NCBI RefSeq assembly: GCF_007994735.1 | Contig: NZ_VOIL01000001.1 | Coordinates: forward strand, 310,001-374,000 | Source of the DNA: Nesterenkonia populi | GTDB lineage: Bacteria; Actinomycetota; Actinomycetes; Actinomycetales; Micrococcaceae | DNA length: 64,000 bases | Direction: 5' to 3' | In this document: positions 53,829 to 61,453 of the stretch, in pieces | Position numbering within the stretch: the stretch's first letter is position 1 | Layout: every line of letters starts with the position of its first letter | Program-made: the position numbers and the translations under genes | Notes under the pieces: model-generated | Told to the model about the DNA's origin: nothing | The model's database searches: none | What the model saw: only the letters and a program-made list of their open reading frames with translations

Positions 53829-54481
53829 TCATCGCCGAGGACTCCGTACTGCTGCGCGAGGGGCTGCACCAGCTGCTCACCAGCTCCGGGATCGAGGTCG
53901 TCGCCGCCGTCGAGGACGCGGAGGCGCTGCTGCTGGCAGTTGAGCAGCACACCCCGGACCTCGTCATCGCTGATGTCCGGATGCCTCCCACCCACACCGA
54001 CGAGGGGCTGCGCGCCGCGCTCACTCTCCGCAGGGCGCACCCGCGCATCGCCGTCGTCGTGCTCTCCCAGTATGTGGAGGAGAAGTACGCGGTGGACCTG
54101 CTCGCCGGGGACACCTCCGGGGTTGCCTACCTGCTGAAGGACCGGGTAGCCGACGTCGCTGAGTTTCTGCAGACCGTCCGGAAGGTGCATGACGGCGGCA
54201 CCAGCCTGGACCCGGAAGTCGTCACCCAGCTGATGGCGCGGCGCTCCGCCCGGGACGGGCTGGAGCTGCTGACCCCGCGCGAGCACGAGGTGCTGGCGCT
54301 GATGGCGGAGGGCCGCTCCAACGCGGGCATCGCCGCCGAGCTGCACCTGAGCGACTCGGCAGTCTCCAAGCACATCAATTCGATCTTCACCACGCTCGGC
54401 ATCACCACCGCCCAGGCAGAGAACCGACGGGTGCTGGCGGTGCTGCGCTACCTCGGGGCAGAACAGGAGAGCAGCCGATGA
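53819..54481 (+). CDS. LuxR-type response regulator, partner of the DesK-like kinase
   Basis: A 220-residue regulator. The receiver has Asp52 in LVIADVRMPPTHTDEG (the PPTHTDEG loop is the signature of this subgroup) and Lys102 in YLLKDRV. The LuxR domain is TPREHEVLALMAEGRSNAGI followed by SDSAVSKHI. The GTG start overlaps the kinase stop, and the stop overlaps the DUF4097 start (ATGA). The three genes form one operon. Confidence 0.94.
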   Translation: MRVIIAEDSVLLREGLHQLLTSSGIEVVAAVEDAEALLLAVEQHTPDLVIADVRMPPTHTDEGLRAALTLRRAHPRIAVVVLSQYVEEKYAVDLLAGDTSGVAYLLKDRVADVAEFLQTVRKVHDGGTSLDPEVVTQLMARRSARDGLELLTPREHEVLALMAEGRSNAGIAAELHLSDSAVSKHINSIFTTLGITTAQAENRRVLAVLRYLGAEQESSR

Positions 54482-55326
54482 GCACCGCACGCACCAGACC
54501 TCCGACCACGCCCCGCGCCGTCAGGAACTGGGTGAACCTCGGGGGGACATTCACTGCGCTGCTCTTCTTCGCCGCCAGCTGCGCGGCACTGATCGTGACC
54601 CCTCAGGGCCTGAGCCCCGTCAGAGGGGAGGGCGGAGCCGGCGCTTCGCATTTTGAGACCGCATCACCGGCGGCCGCACAGCTGGGCGGGCACGACGTCG
54701 AGATGCAGGTCTGGGAGCAGGCCGCCGGCGTCAGCGCGGAGTGGGCCTACTCCGGCACCTGCCCCGCCTCCTTGGTGGACAGGCCGGAGCGAGGATTCGA
54801 CGGAGACCCGGAGGCAACCGACGGGCGCATGTTCACCATGGACGCGTACTTCCACTCCCCCGATGAGGCTGATGGGCGGGGATGCACAGCCTCCTTCGAC
54901 GTGGCCCTGCCGCCGGGCACCGCGGTGAGCACCCATGCTGATCGTGGAAGCCAGTCTGTCTCCGGTCTCTCCGGCTCGGTGGAGGTGCGCAGCGAGTCCG
55001 CACCCATGACAGCCACCAGCCTCACAGGTCGGCTCAGTGCGCGGAGCAGCTCCGGGAGCATCACAGGCAAAGAGTTGGAGACCGCGTCCGTCGAGGCGCG
55101 GACCGCCGGGGGCGACATCCGGCTGGAGCTGGCTGAGCCCGGTGACGTGGAAGTCTCCACGGGCTCGGGCAACGTGACCCTCGTTCTGCCTGAGGAGGCC
55201 TCGTTCCGGACGGACATCGAGACGGAGCAGGGAGGGGTCTACTCGAGGCTCGAGGACAACCCGGAGGCCGAGGACCTCATTGAGGTCTCATCCGTCTCCG
55301 GGGACGTCACAGTCCTGCGGCAGTGA
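54478..55326 (+). CDS. DUF4097-type beta-helical extracytoplasmic protein
   Basis: A 282-residue protein with one N-terminal membrane segment (about 24-44) and an outside domain. The C-terminal half shows DUF4097 repeats of alternating short strands (SVEVRSESAP, GRLSARSSSGSI, VEARTAGGDIRLELAE, DVEVSTGSGNVTLVLP), typical of a right-handed beta structure. Such proteins commonly accompany DesK-like two-component systems and may be their output or co-sensor. The start overlaps the regulator stop. Confidence 0.85.
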   Translation: MSTARTRPPTTPRAVRNWVNLGGTFTALLFFAASCAALIVTPQGLSPVRGEGGAGASHFETASPAAAQLGGHDVEMQVWEQAAGVSAEWAYSGTCPASLVDRPERGFDGDPEATDGRMFTMDAYFHSPDEADGRGCTASFDVALPPGTAVSTHADRGSQSVSGLSGSVEVRSESAPMTATSLTGRLSARSSSGSITGKELETASVEARTAGGDIRLELAEPGDVEVSTGSGNVTLVLPEEASFRTDIETEQGGVYSRLEDNPEAEDLIEVSSVSGDVTVLRQ

Positions 55327-55385
55327 AGGAGAAGAGTCCGCCCCGGGGGCTGTCCCTCCACTCTGATTTCAACGAGGCTGAAGTC

Positions 55386-55598
55386 ATGCCAAAGCGAAAT
55401 CCCACCGCCCGATCTGCACTTGTGATGGCGGGAGGAAGCATTGGCTATCTCTTCCTCAAAGCCCTTCTCCCCAACACCAGCTGGGCTTTGGCCGATCTAC
55501 TCCCAGCGCTCTTCATTATTTTCCTTGGTGCATTAGTCAACGCCTTAATCGATGGTAAAGGAGAATCGTTGAGGCAGATAGAAGAAGAACGCTCCTGA
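55386..55598 (+). CDS. Small membrane protein after the DUF4097 gene
   Basis: A 70-residue protein from ATG 55386 (MPKRNPTARSALVM) with two hydrophobic segments (about 12-32 and 35-55) and an acidic tail. GAGG lies upstream. The frame is open back to a GTG at 55323 that overlaps the DUF4097 stop, so a 91-residue form coupled to that gene is possible. Codon use is less GC-biased than in the DUF4097 gene, so it probably belongs to the accessory sequence that follows. Function unknown. Confidence 0.55.
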   Translation: MPKRNPTARSALVMAGGSIGYLFLKALLPNTSWALADLLPALFIIFLGALVNALIDGKGESLRQIEEERS

Positions 55599-55719
55599 CG
55601 GCCTTGCACTCAACCCCGAGGAAGTACATCTTTCGAGAGCAGACTCAGAGGCCATTGAAGAGGATCTTCAGGCAACAGGCGCTACATATACAGTCACCCA
55701 GTCAGGCGGCACCACGTAG
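55594..55719 (+). pseudogene. 3' fragment of an unknown gene
   Basis: A frame of 42 codons without a start reads PDGLALNPEEVHLSRADSEA and ends TVTQSGGTT at TAG 55717-55719. It looks like the natural C-terminus of a larger protein. It abuts the truncated end of the copy-2 kinase remnant on the opposite strand (55702 onward), which suggests that a deletion or insertion joined the two pieces near 55720. Confidence 0.3.
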
Positions 55720-56082
55720 CGACGCCAGGGCGGCAACTAGGTAGGCTCTGCGCAACCAGGCACCTGCATATATTGCCACCAACGTCGCCATCAACAGGAT
55801 AGGAACGATTTGGTAGACAGGCAGGTGCTCGAACACGAGGACAACACCCAGTGCGAACGGGGCACCGGCTGCTGCAGGAGCGAGGCCAATCCATAAGAGG
55901 CCGAGACAGAGGTTCCATAGAAGCAGTGAAAGGAGCCCACTCGCCGAGATGGAAATCTCATGCGCGAATGCAGCCAGCAGGACGTCAACCAGGACCCAAA
56001 GCGCCGATTAGATAGTCAGAACGCTCAGCAGTTTCCGGCCCGGCGGCTCCGAATCCCATATGACGCTGGCGCTACGCCTCAC
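55702..56082 (-). pseudogene. Truncated sensor kinase of the peptide-linked system (copy 2)
   Basis: A GTG at 56080-56082 opens a frame that matches the membrane half of the copy-1 kinase (residues about 7-115), for example GRKLLSVLT, SALWVLVDVLLAAFA, LLSLLLWNLC and AWLRRAYLV. A TAA interrupts it after LLSVLTI. It ends at TGA 55702-55704, before any phospho-acceptor or ATPase domain. It begins 10 bp after the copy-2 peptide gene, the same spacing as in copy 1. The kinase is therefore dead. Confidence 0.82.
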
Positions 56083-56092
56083 AAGAATCTAG

Positions 56093-56227
56093 TCAATCAC
56101 ATAGAGCATGACTGGGGACCATCTCACAGACGTGATGGCCAATCCATGTATCGGGCTCGTAGCTCGCACCAAGGACACTCGACACGGACAGTGCTAAGAC
56201 TGCGCTGGCAGTAATCGCGGTGCTCAT
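56093..56227 (-). CDS. Secreted-type signal peptide precursor, copy 2 (novel family)
   Basis: A 44-residue protein with a signal-like N-terminus (MSTAITASAVLALSVSSVLG) and a C-terminal region YEPDTWIGHHVCEM ending ALCD. Of the last 22 residues, 11 are identical to copy 1, including both Cys, the WIG and the final CD, while the N-termini have diverged. The frame is intact although its kinase and regulator are broken. A TACCTT hexamer ends 7 bp before the ATG, again suggesting leaderless transcription. Confidence 0.72.
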   Translation of the reverse strand: MSTAITASAVLALSVSSVLGASYEPDTWIGHHVCEMVPSHALCD

Positions 56228-56262
56228 GTTCCGAAGGTATGTCAGTGAAGAGTACCCGTAGA

Positions 56263-56278
56263 GTGCACTTTGGTGGAC
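56263..56278. promoter_or_regulatory. Dyad between peptide gene and regulator gene, copy 2
   Basis: GTGCAC-TTTG-GTGGAC followed by AAT. One base of each six-base arm does not pair, compared with perfect arms in copy 1. It is 36 bp from the peptide ATG and 63 bp from the regulator ATG, exactly as in copy 1, although most of the surrounding sequence has diverged. Confidence 0.6.
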
Positions 56279-56340
56279 AATCCGACTCCCTCTCTGGCCC
56301 CTGCATCCTGGCAACCGTAGGCTCCGGATCGGGAGGAACC

Positions 56341-56667
56341 ATGACTCGTGTATTTCTGGTGGAGGATCAGCCGCTTATGCGGGAAGCTCTCCGTCTCTAC
56401 GTGGACTCTACCGAGGACTTGAGCCTGGCCGGAGAAGCCGGCGACAGTGAGACAGCAGTGAGAGACGTGCTGGCAATAGAGCCGGATGTCGTCGTCATGG
56501 ATATCGACCTTCTGGGAAAGAACGGTATCCACACCGCTCAGGAACTACTGGACTCGATGCCCGCGCTCGCCATCCTCATGGTGACCACCTTCACAACAGA
56601 TCACCACGTCGTACGACCCCTCCGGGCGGGTGCCCGCGGCTACATCACCAAAGATACCCCTGCCTAA
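56341..56667 (+). CDS. Receiver-only response regulator (copy 2, truncated)
   Basis: A 108-residue protein matching the copy-1 regulator at 73 of its 108 positions by my count. The phospho-acceptor Asp54 (VVVMDIDLLGKNG), Glu8-Asp9, the Thr pair and Lys104 are kept. The frame stops after YITKDTPA, so the last receiver helix and the whole LuxR DNA-binding domain are lost; the sequence beyond shows no trace of it. A good ribosome site (GGGAGGAACC) precedes the ATG. It is either a pseudogene or a phosphate sink acting on the copy-1 kinase. Confidence 0.8.
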   Translation: MTRVFLVEDQPLMREALRLYVDSTEDLSLAGEAGDSETAVRDVLAIEPDVVVMDIDLLGKNGIHTAQELLDSMPALAILMVTTFTTDHHVVRPLRAGARGYITKDTPA

Positions 56668-56806
56668 GTAGACAACTCAACAAACAACTGAAGTCCTGCT
56701 GTCATCTGTGTGTCCGGACCGCATCGGGCTTCAAACCGGAAAGTGTCTGCGGCACATCTAGTACGGTGGCGGAACCCACAAAGATGAATTGCAGATACTT
56801 ATTTAT

Positions 56807-57511
56807 TTAAGCGCCGGGGAGGGCGAGGGCCTGCTTGCTGAGCTCCCGGTTGGGCTCCTCGTAGCTGACGGCCTCCACGCCGCGGGGCCCGATGTGCAGG
56901 CTGGTGATGCTGGTCAGGGTGCACTCGCGGGAGCGCGGGTCGTGGAACAGAGGCCGGTTCTCCCCCCACAGCCGGGTCACATAGATCGGCAGCTGATGGG
57001 AGACCACCACCACCTCCGCGCCGTCGCCGTGCTCAGCGATCGCCTCATCGGCGAGATCCTTCACCGCGGCGAGCACCCGGTTCACCTGAGCCTTGTACGG
57101 CTCCCCCCAGGAGGGCCGCAACGGGTTGACCAGCAGCGGCCAGTGCTTAGGACGCCGCAGCTGCCGCTTCACCGAGGACATCCCCTCGAACGCGTTCTCC
57201 GCCTCCAGGACCCGGCCCTCGATCCGCACCGGCAGGTTCAGGGCCCCAGCCACCGGGGCAATGGTCTCCTGGGCGCGCTGCAGCGGGGAGGACGCCAGAA
57301 TCACGGGACCATTGCCTCGCTCAGAGCGGACAGAGAAGTGGTCGGCCAGGCCCTGGGCCATCTGCTTGCCCAGGTCAGAGAGCCCGAATCCCGGGAGGCG
57401 CCCGTACAGCACCTTGTTCGGGTTGTAGACCTCCCCATGACGGACCAGATGCACCGTGGCGTGGCCGGTGGTCGGGACGGGTGCAGCGGAGTGGGCGGCA
57501 GAGGCAGACAT
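56807..57511 (-). CDS. Histidine phosphatase family protein
   Basis: A phosphoglycerate-mutase-like phosphatase of 234 residues. The catalytic RHG is in VHLVRHGEVYNP, then SPLQRAQET, the acid catalyst near EGRVLEAENAFEG and the second catalytic His in VVVSHQLPI. Substrates of actinobacterial members vary and cannot be assigned. ATGs at 57514 and 57511 are adjacent; the second has the better distance from GGAGGG. Codon use is that of the core genome, marking the end of the main accessory block. Confidence 0.9.
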   Translation of the reverse strand: MSASAAHSAAPVPTTGHATVHLVRHGEVYNPNKVLYGRLPGFGLSDLGKQMAQGLADHFSVRSERGNGPVILASSPLQRAQETIAPVAGALNLPVRIEGRVLEAENAFEGMSSVKRQLRRPKHWPLLVNPLRPSWGEPYKAQVNRVLAAVKDLADEAIAEHGDGAEVVVVSHQLPIYVTRLWGENRPLFHDPRSRECTLTSITSLHIGPRGVEAVSYEEPNRELSKQALALPGA

Positions 57512-57577
57512 CATACCCTCCAGTCTTGCAGAAATCGGAGTCATCCCGTCTGACCGAATGTCCACCGCAGGGGACAC

Positions 57578-58073
57578 GCCAAGACCCTGTCCACCCTGAA
57601 ACCATAAAAGTGAACCCCAGAAAATCGGAGCCTCTCTTGACTCGAAAACAGATCCCCTGGAACACAGTTCCCGCAGTCGGCGGTGCTGCGCTATTCGTAC
57701 TGGCTATAGGACTCCTGATGTATGGAAACCAGGAATTTTGTATTCCTTTATGTCGGACAAGCCCTGATCGGGGTCGTCATCTTTGCCCAGGCGGCGAGAT
57801 CCTCAACCACCCAGAACGCAAATCAAGGAGAATGATCGCTTTGGCGACTGAATATTACCTCGGTCTTGACGCAAGCTGCGGGGAGTGCCGACACCTCGCC
57901 GATCTCCCGCACGACGACCTCGATGGCAAAGTCACCGCTACTTGCAGTGCTGGCCTCGTCTGCATTGCTTGTTTTCCACGTCATGTCCCAGCGCACTTCT
58001 GTCATGCTGCTCAAGCCAAGTGAACTCAACTTGCCAGCGATGCCGGCGACGCTGCGTCTAAGGCCACTCTCCT
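57578..58073. other. Region of broken small frames between the histidine phosphatase gene and purN
   Basis: Less GC-rich than its neighbours. A GTG at 57610 opens a frame with one membrane span (VPAVGGAALFVLAIGLLM), and a second span (FLYVGQALIGVVIFAQAA) follows in the +1 frame (ATG 57722 to TGA 57835). The two together look like one frameshifted two-span protein. Beyond it are a Cys-rich plus frame and a minus frame (58005-57823) of no known family. I see no gene here that I can support as intact. Confidence 0.4.
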
Positions 58074-58679
58074 TCAGCTGAACGTGTGCTCGCCGCGCGC
58101 GGTCTCGGCGAGGACCCGGTTCAGCAGGTCACGCTCCGCCGTCTTGATGCGCTCATGGAGGGTCGGCTCGTCGTCGCCGGGGAGCACCTCCACCGCGGTC
58201 TGGGCGAGGATCGGTCCGGTGTCCACCCCGGAGTCCACCTGATGCACGGTGCAGCCGGTGACCTTCACCCCATGGGCGAGGGCGTCCCGGACGGCGTGCG
58301 CCCCAGGGAAGCTGGGCAGCAGGGCCGGATGCGTGTTGATCATCGGCACCGCCTGCCCGTCCGTACGCACCAGGGTGTCGAGGAACTCGGCGGAGACGAT
58401 CCGCATGAACCCGCTGGACACCAGCACATCCGGCTCAAAACTGAGCACGGCCTCGCCCAGCCGCCGGTTCCACTCCTGCCGCTGCTCCGGCGTCGCCCCC
58501 TTCTGCAGGGGGGCGATGAAGGTCTCGATCCCGGCGCTTCGGGCCCGCTCCAAGCCGTAGGCCTCCGGTTTGTCCGAACCCACGGCCGCGATCTCCACAG
58601 GCAGGTCACCTGACTGGGCGGCGTCGATCACTGCCTGAAGATTGGACCCCGAGCCGGAGACCAGCACCACAATACGCAT
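58074..58679 (-). CDS. purN: Phosphoribosylglycinamide formyltransferase PurN
   Basis: Transfers a formyl group from formyl-THF to GAR in purine synthesis. The 201 residues contain VLVSGSGSNLQAVID (phosphate loop), SSGFMRIV, the catalytic INTHPALLPSFPGAHA (Asn and His) and DSGVDTGPIL with the catalytic Asp. It starts with ATG 58679. In many relatives purN lies next to a DUF6350 gene and purH; here the DUF6350 gene is 2.8 kb away and purH is not in the window. Confidence 0.94.
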   Translation of the reverse strand: MRIVVLVSGSGSNLQAVIDAAQSGDLPVEIAAVGSDKPEAYGLERARSAGIETFIAPLQKGATPEQRQEWNRRLGEAVLSFEPDVLVSSGFMRIVSAEFLDTLVRTDGQAVPMINTHPALLPSFPGAHAVRDALAHGVKVTGCTVHQVDSGVDTGPILAQTAVEVLPGDDEPTLHERIKTAERDLLNRVLAETARGEHTFS

Positions 58680-58718
58680 GCGTTTCAGCCTACTTCGACG
58701 CCGGTCCGTGCACCGCCG

Positions 58719-59627
58719 TCAGCGGACCGGCTGAGCGCGCTGGCCGTCCTTCCACCGCCGGCGCTGCCTGAAGAACTCGTTCGACGGCGGCAGGAACATC
58801 ATCACGATCGCCAGGATCGAAAGCCCCACCACACCAGCAGTCATCGCCAAGGCCAGCGGGGCGAAGAACCCGAGGAACAGCATGAACACGCTCAGGCCGC
58901 ACCAGATGGTCGCGATGATCCGACAGGCGTTGTTCACCATGGTGCCCAGGAGGCCCCACAGCACATACATCGCCAGCAGGAAGAGGCCCCACACCAGGGC
59001 CATCCCGCCGAAGATCGTCATGTACAGGTCCAGAAACTCCTCCGGATCTGTGCCCTCCAGCTCAGGGTTCCCGGCCGCCTGGGCCTCCCACTGCTCATCC
59101 ATCTGGTCCAGGAACTGCTGGTACTGGGCCTCACCCATGACCTCCTGCAGCTCCATGGAGTTCAGGAGGACAAAGCTGTAGATGCCCCAGCCGAGGGAGA
59201 GTGCGCCGGCGCCCAGCATCGCCAGCATTGCCACGAGCAGCGCCACCGGGCGCTTCGGCTTCTCCGCGGGGGCTGCCGGGGCGAAGCCCTGCTCACCCTG
59301 CGGGTGATGGGCCTCAGGCGGCTGGCCGTACGGGGAGGGCTGGTAGCCGGTGTGGTAGCTGGATTCCTGGGGCGGCTGGCCGGAGGGGCTGCCGTACGGG
59401 TTGGGCTGCTGAGGGGCCGACGCCGGCTGCTCGGTCCCGCCGGGCTGGCCCCAGGTGGGCTGGCCGTACGGCCCGGCCGGCTGCTGCTGACCCTCCGGCT
59501 GTCCGCCCTGCGGGGTCTCCTGGCGGGGAGCGTAGGCCCCGTAGCGCGGCTGGGGACGGTCCTCATCAGACCCTTGCCGGCCGGACTCGTTCTCGGGCGC
59601 GTTGTCACCGTTCGGCGTCGTCGTCAT
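58719..59627 (-). CDS. Membrane protein with a Pro/Gln/Gly-rich N-terminal tail
   Basis: A 302-residue protein. Residues 1-130 are low complexity and rich in Pro, Gln, Gly and Tyr (repeated PYGQP and PYGSP units). After a basic KPKRP come a membrane segment (about 135-160), an acidic loop with repeated Gln and Glu, and three more segments (about 205-285). The layout resembles DUF4064-type proteins with disordered tails found in actinobacteria. Function unknown. It is divergent from the next small membrane-protein gene across 84 bp. Confidence 0.75.
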   Translation of the reverse strand: MTTTPNGDNAPENESGRQGSDEDRPQPRYGAYAPRQETPQGGQPEGQQQPAGPYGQPTWGQPGGTEQPASAPQQPNPYGSPSGQPPQESSYHTGYQPSPYGQPPEAHHPQGEQGFAPAAPAEKPKRPVALLVAMLAMLGAGALSLGWGIYSFVLLNSMELQEVMGEAQYQQFLDQMDEQWEAQAAGNPELEGTDPEEFLDLYMTIFGGMALVWGLFLLAMYVLWGLLGTMVNNACRIIATIWCGLSVFMLFLGFFAPLALAMTAGVVGLSILAIVMMFLPPSNEFFRQRRRWKDGQRAQPVR

Positions 59628-59711
59628 ACCTTTCAGCCTACGCCGCACGCCCCTGTCCGCAATCATCCCTGAGGAGGAATCTGCGAACGGCTCTTGGATA
59701 CGATCACAGGG

Positions 59712-60176
59712 ATGACAACGACCCCACCCTCCGGCGGGCAGCCGGGCACCACCACATCACCCTCAGGGGCCCCCGCCGGAGGGCAGCGCTCCCCCGAGAA
59801 GCTCAGGGCCGACCTGAAATGGCTCGGCTGGGGCATGCTCGCCGTGGTGATCGCCTGGGGAACCGCGCAGCTGCCGCTGCCCTACAAGCTGCTGGCCGTG
59901 GCCGCCGGACTCGCCGGGATCGCCCTTGGTGTCCTGATGCTGGTCCGGTCCGTGCGCGTCAAGGCCGGGGCAATGATGCACCTGGCCGCCGTCTTCACCG
60001 GACTGTGCTGCGGGCTCCTCGGCATCAGCGCAGGCGCCCAGGCACTGTTCTGGGAGGCGACCGCCGAGTTCGAGGCCTGCACCGAACGGGCCGTGACCGA
60101 CCGCGCCCACAACCAGTGCCTGCAGGACTACGAGGACAGCATGCTCTCGCCGCTCAGCATGAACCAGCAGCAGTAG
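59712..60176 (+). CDS. Small membrane protein with Pro-rich start
   Basis: A 154-residue protein starting MTTTPPSGG with a Ser/Gly/Pro-rich leader of about 30 residues, two close membrane segments (about 42-80) and a third (about 92-115), then an outside tail with two Cys (FEACTERAV, HNQCLQDYE). The leader resembles that of the divergent neighbour (MTTTPNGD), so the two may be distant relatives. It is convergent with the App1 gene with only 10 bp between. Function unknown. Confidence 0.7.
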   Translation: MTTTPPSGGQPGTTTSPSGAPAGGQRSPEKLRADLKWLGWGMLAVVIAWGTAQLPLPYKLLAVAAGLAGIALGVLMLVRSVRVKAGAMMHLAAVFTGLCCGLLGISAGAQALFWEATAEFEACTERAVTDRAHNQCLQDYEDSMLSPLSMNQQQ

Positions 60177-60186
60177 GCCGTCTCCT

Positions 60187-61383
60187 CTACCGCAGCAGGC
60201 CGATGTCGCTGAGCTGGTGGCTGATGGCTTTGCCGTCGGGCCCGTAGACCCAGGGGATCCGGTGCTCCCCCACGTGCTGGTACCCGTGGGTGTCCTCACC
60301 GGGGCCCCCAGCCTGCAGCAGCTCCTCACCTTCCGGCGCCTCGGCGCGGCCGCCGGCCAGGACCGCCTCGGTGTAGGTGAGCTCCCGGATGATGACGGCC
60401 TGGACGTTGTCCGGGTGCTCCCGGGCGAACTCCGCGTAGATGGCCGGATCGTGCTGACCGTCGTCGCCGACGAGCACCCACTTCACGTGCGGGAACTCCC
60501 GGGCAAGACGCTCCAGCTGCTCCTCCTTGTGCATGCGGCCGGACCGGAACCAGCGCTCTTCGGTGGGGCCCCAGTCAGTCAGCAGCAGCGGACCGTACGG
60601 GTACAGGTTCCGGGTGAGGAACCGGGTGAGGGTCTGGGCCACGTTCCACGCCCCGGTGGAGAGGTACAGCACCGGGGGGCCGGGCATCGACGCTTTCATC
60701 CTCTCCATCATCACCGCCATCCCGGGAGTGGGGGTGCGGGCATGCTCATCCAGCACGAAGGAGTTCCAGGCCGCAAGGAAAGGGCGCGGCAGCTTGGTGA
60801 CCACGACGGTGTCGTCGATGTCGCAGATGATGCCGGCGGCGGTCTCGTCGCCGATGACCCGGATGCCTGCGGAGGTGGGATCCTCGCCGGGCGCCTGCAG
60901 GGTGATCTGAGTCCAGCCGTCCGGCAGCGGGTCACCCTCGATCTCAATGACCTCGTCGACGATCCCGCCCCGGTCGGCGGCGACGTCGTACTCGCGGCCT
61001 GCGATGGTGACCTTCAGCTGGGCGAACGGCACCGGGGCGGAGACGAAGTTCCGCCACCCGCGCACCCCGTCGGCGATCACTTTGGCCACCCGCCGGCCGT
61101 TCTCAAAGTCGCGGTCCGGGGCCATCACCACCCGGGAGAAGACCCGCACCCATCGTGGGGACCCGTACCCGGCCAGGGAGAGGACGGTGACGTGCTGGCC
61201 GCGCCTGCGGGAGAGGCCGAGCCGGAACTGGTGCCAGCGGTCCTCGATCTTCATCGCCTGGTTGCGGCCGGCGTCGGTGTAGTGCCGGCGCAGCGCGGCG
61301 AGGTCCTGATTGCTCCAGCCCACGTCCGCCCAGGCAGGCGCGGCGTCGTCCTGCTCTCTGCGGTCACCCGGCGGCATCATCAC
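60187..61383 (-). CDS. App1-family phosphatidate phosphatase-like protein (DUF2183)
   Basis: A 398-residue HAD-type phosphatase. The catalytic DxDxT is in GIICDIDDTVVVTK (about residue 190), the second motif lies in LYLSTGAWNVAQTL and motif 4 in VLVGDDGQHDP. In yeast the App1 domain hydrolyses phosphatidate; bacterial members are uncharacterised. The N-terminal 150 residues form a beta-rich domain of the family. It starts with GTG 61383 and is divergent from the DUF6350 gene across 70 bp. Confidence 0.87.
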   Translation of the reverse strand: MMMPPGDRREQDDAAPAWADVGWSNQDLAALRRHYTDAGRNQAMKIEDRWHQFRLGLSRRRGQHVTVLSLAGYGSPRWVRVFSRVVMAPDRDFENGRRVAKVIADGVRGWRNFVSAPVPFAQLKVTIAGREYDVAADRGGIVDEVIEIEGDPLPDGWTQITLQAPGEDPTSAGIRVIGDETAAGIICDIDDTVVVTKLPRPFLAAWNSFVLDEHARTPTPGMAVMMERMKASMPGPPVLYLSTGAWNVAQTLTRFLTRNLYPYGPLLLTDWGPTEERWFRSGRMHKEEQLERLAREFPHVKWVLVGDDGQHDPAIYAEFAREHPDNVQAVIIRELTYTEAVLAGGRAEAPEGEELLQAGGPGEDTHGYQHVGEHRIPWVYGPDGKAISHQLSDIGLLR

Positions 61384-61453
61384 GGCACATCATAATCACC
61401 GTTGAACAACGCGGGGTTTCATCCCGCTCACCCGGGTTCGCACTGGCACCATA

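Noticed and set aside
56705..56790. Segment with GGGCTTCAAACC resembling a selenocysteine tRNA anticodon arm
   Set aside because: No matching acceptor stem, D arm or TTC-type T loop could be found around it, so it is not a tRNA.
57823..58005. Minus-strand frame starting MTEVRWDMTWK
   Set aside because: Amphipathic and protein-like, but with no ribosome site, no known family and competing frames on the other strand; left in the description of the region only.
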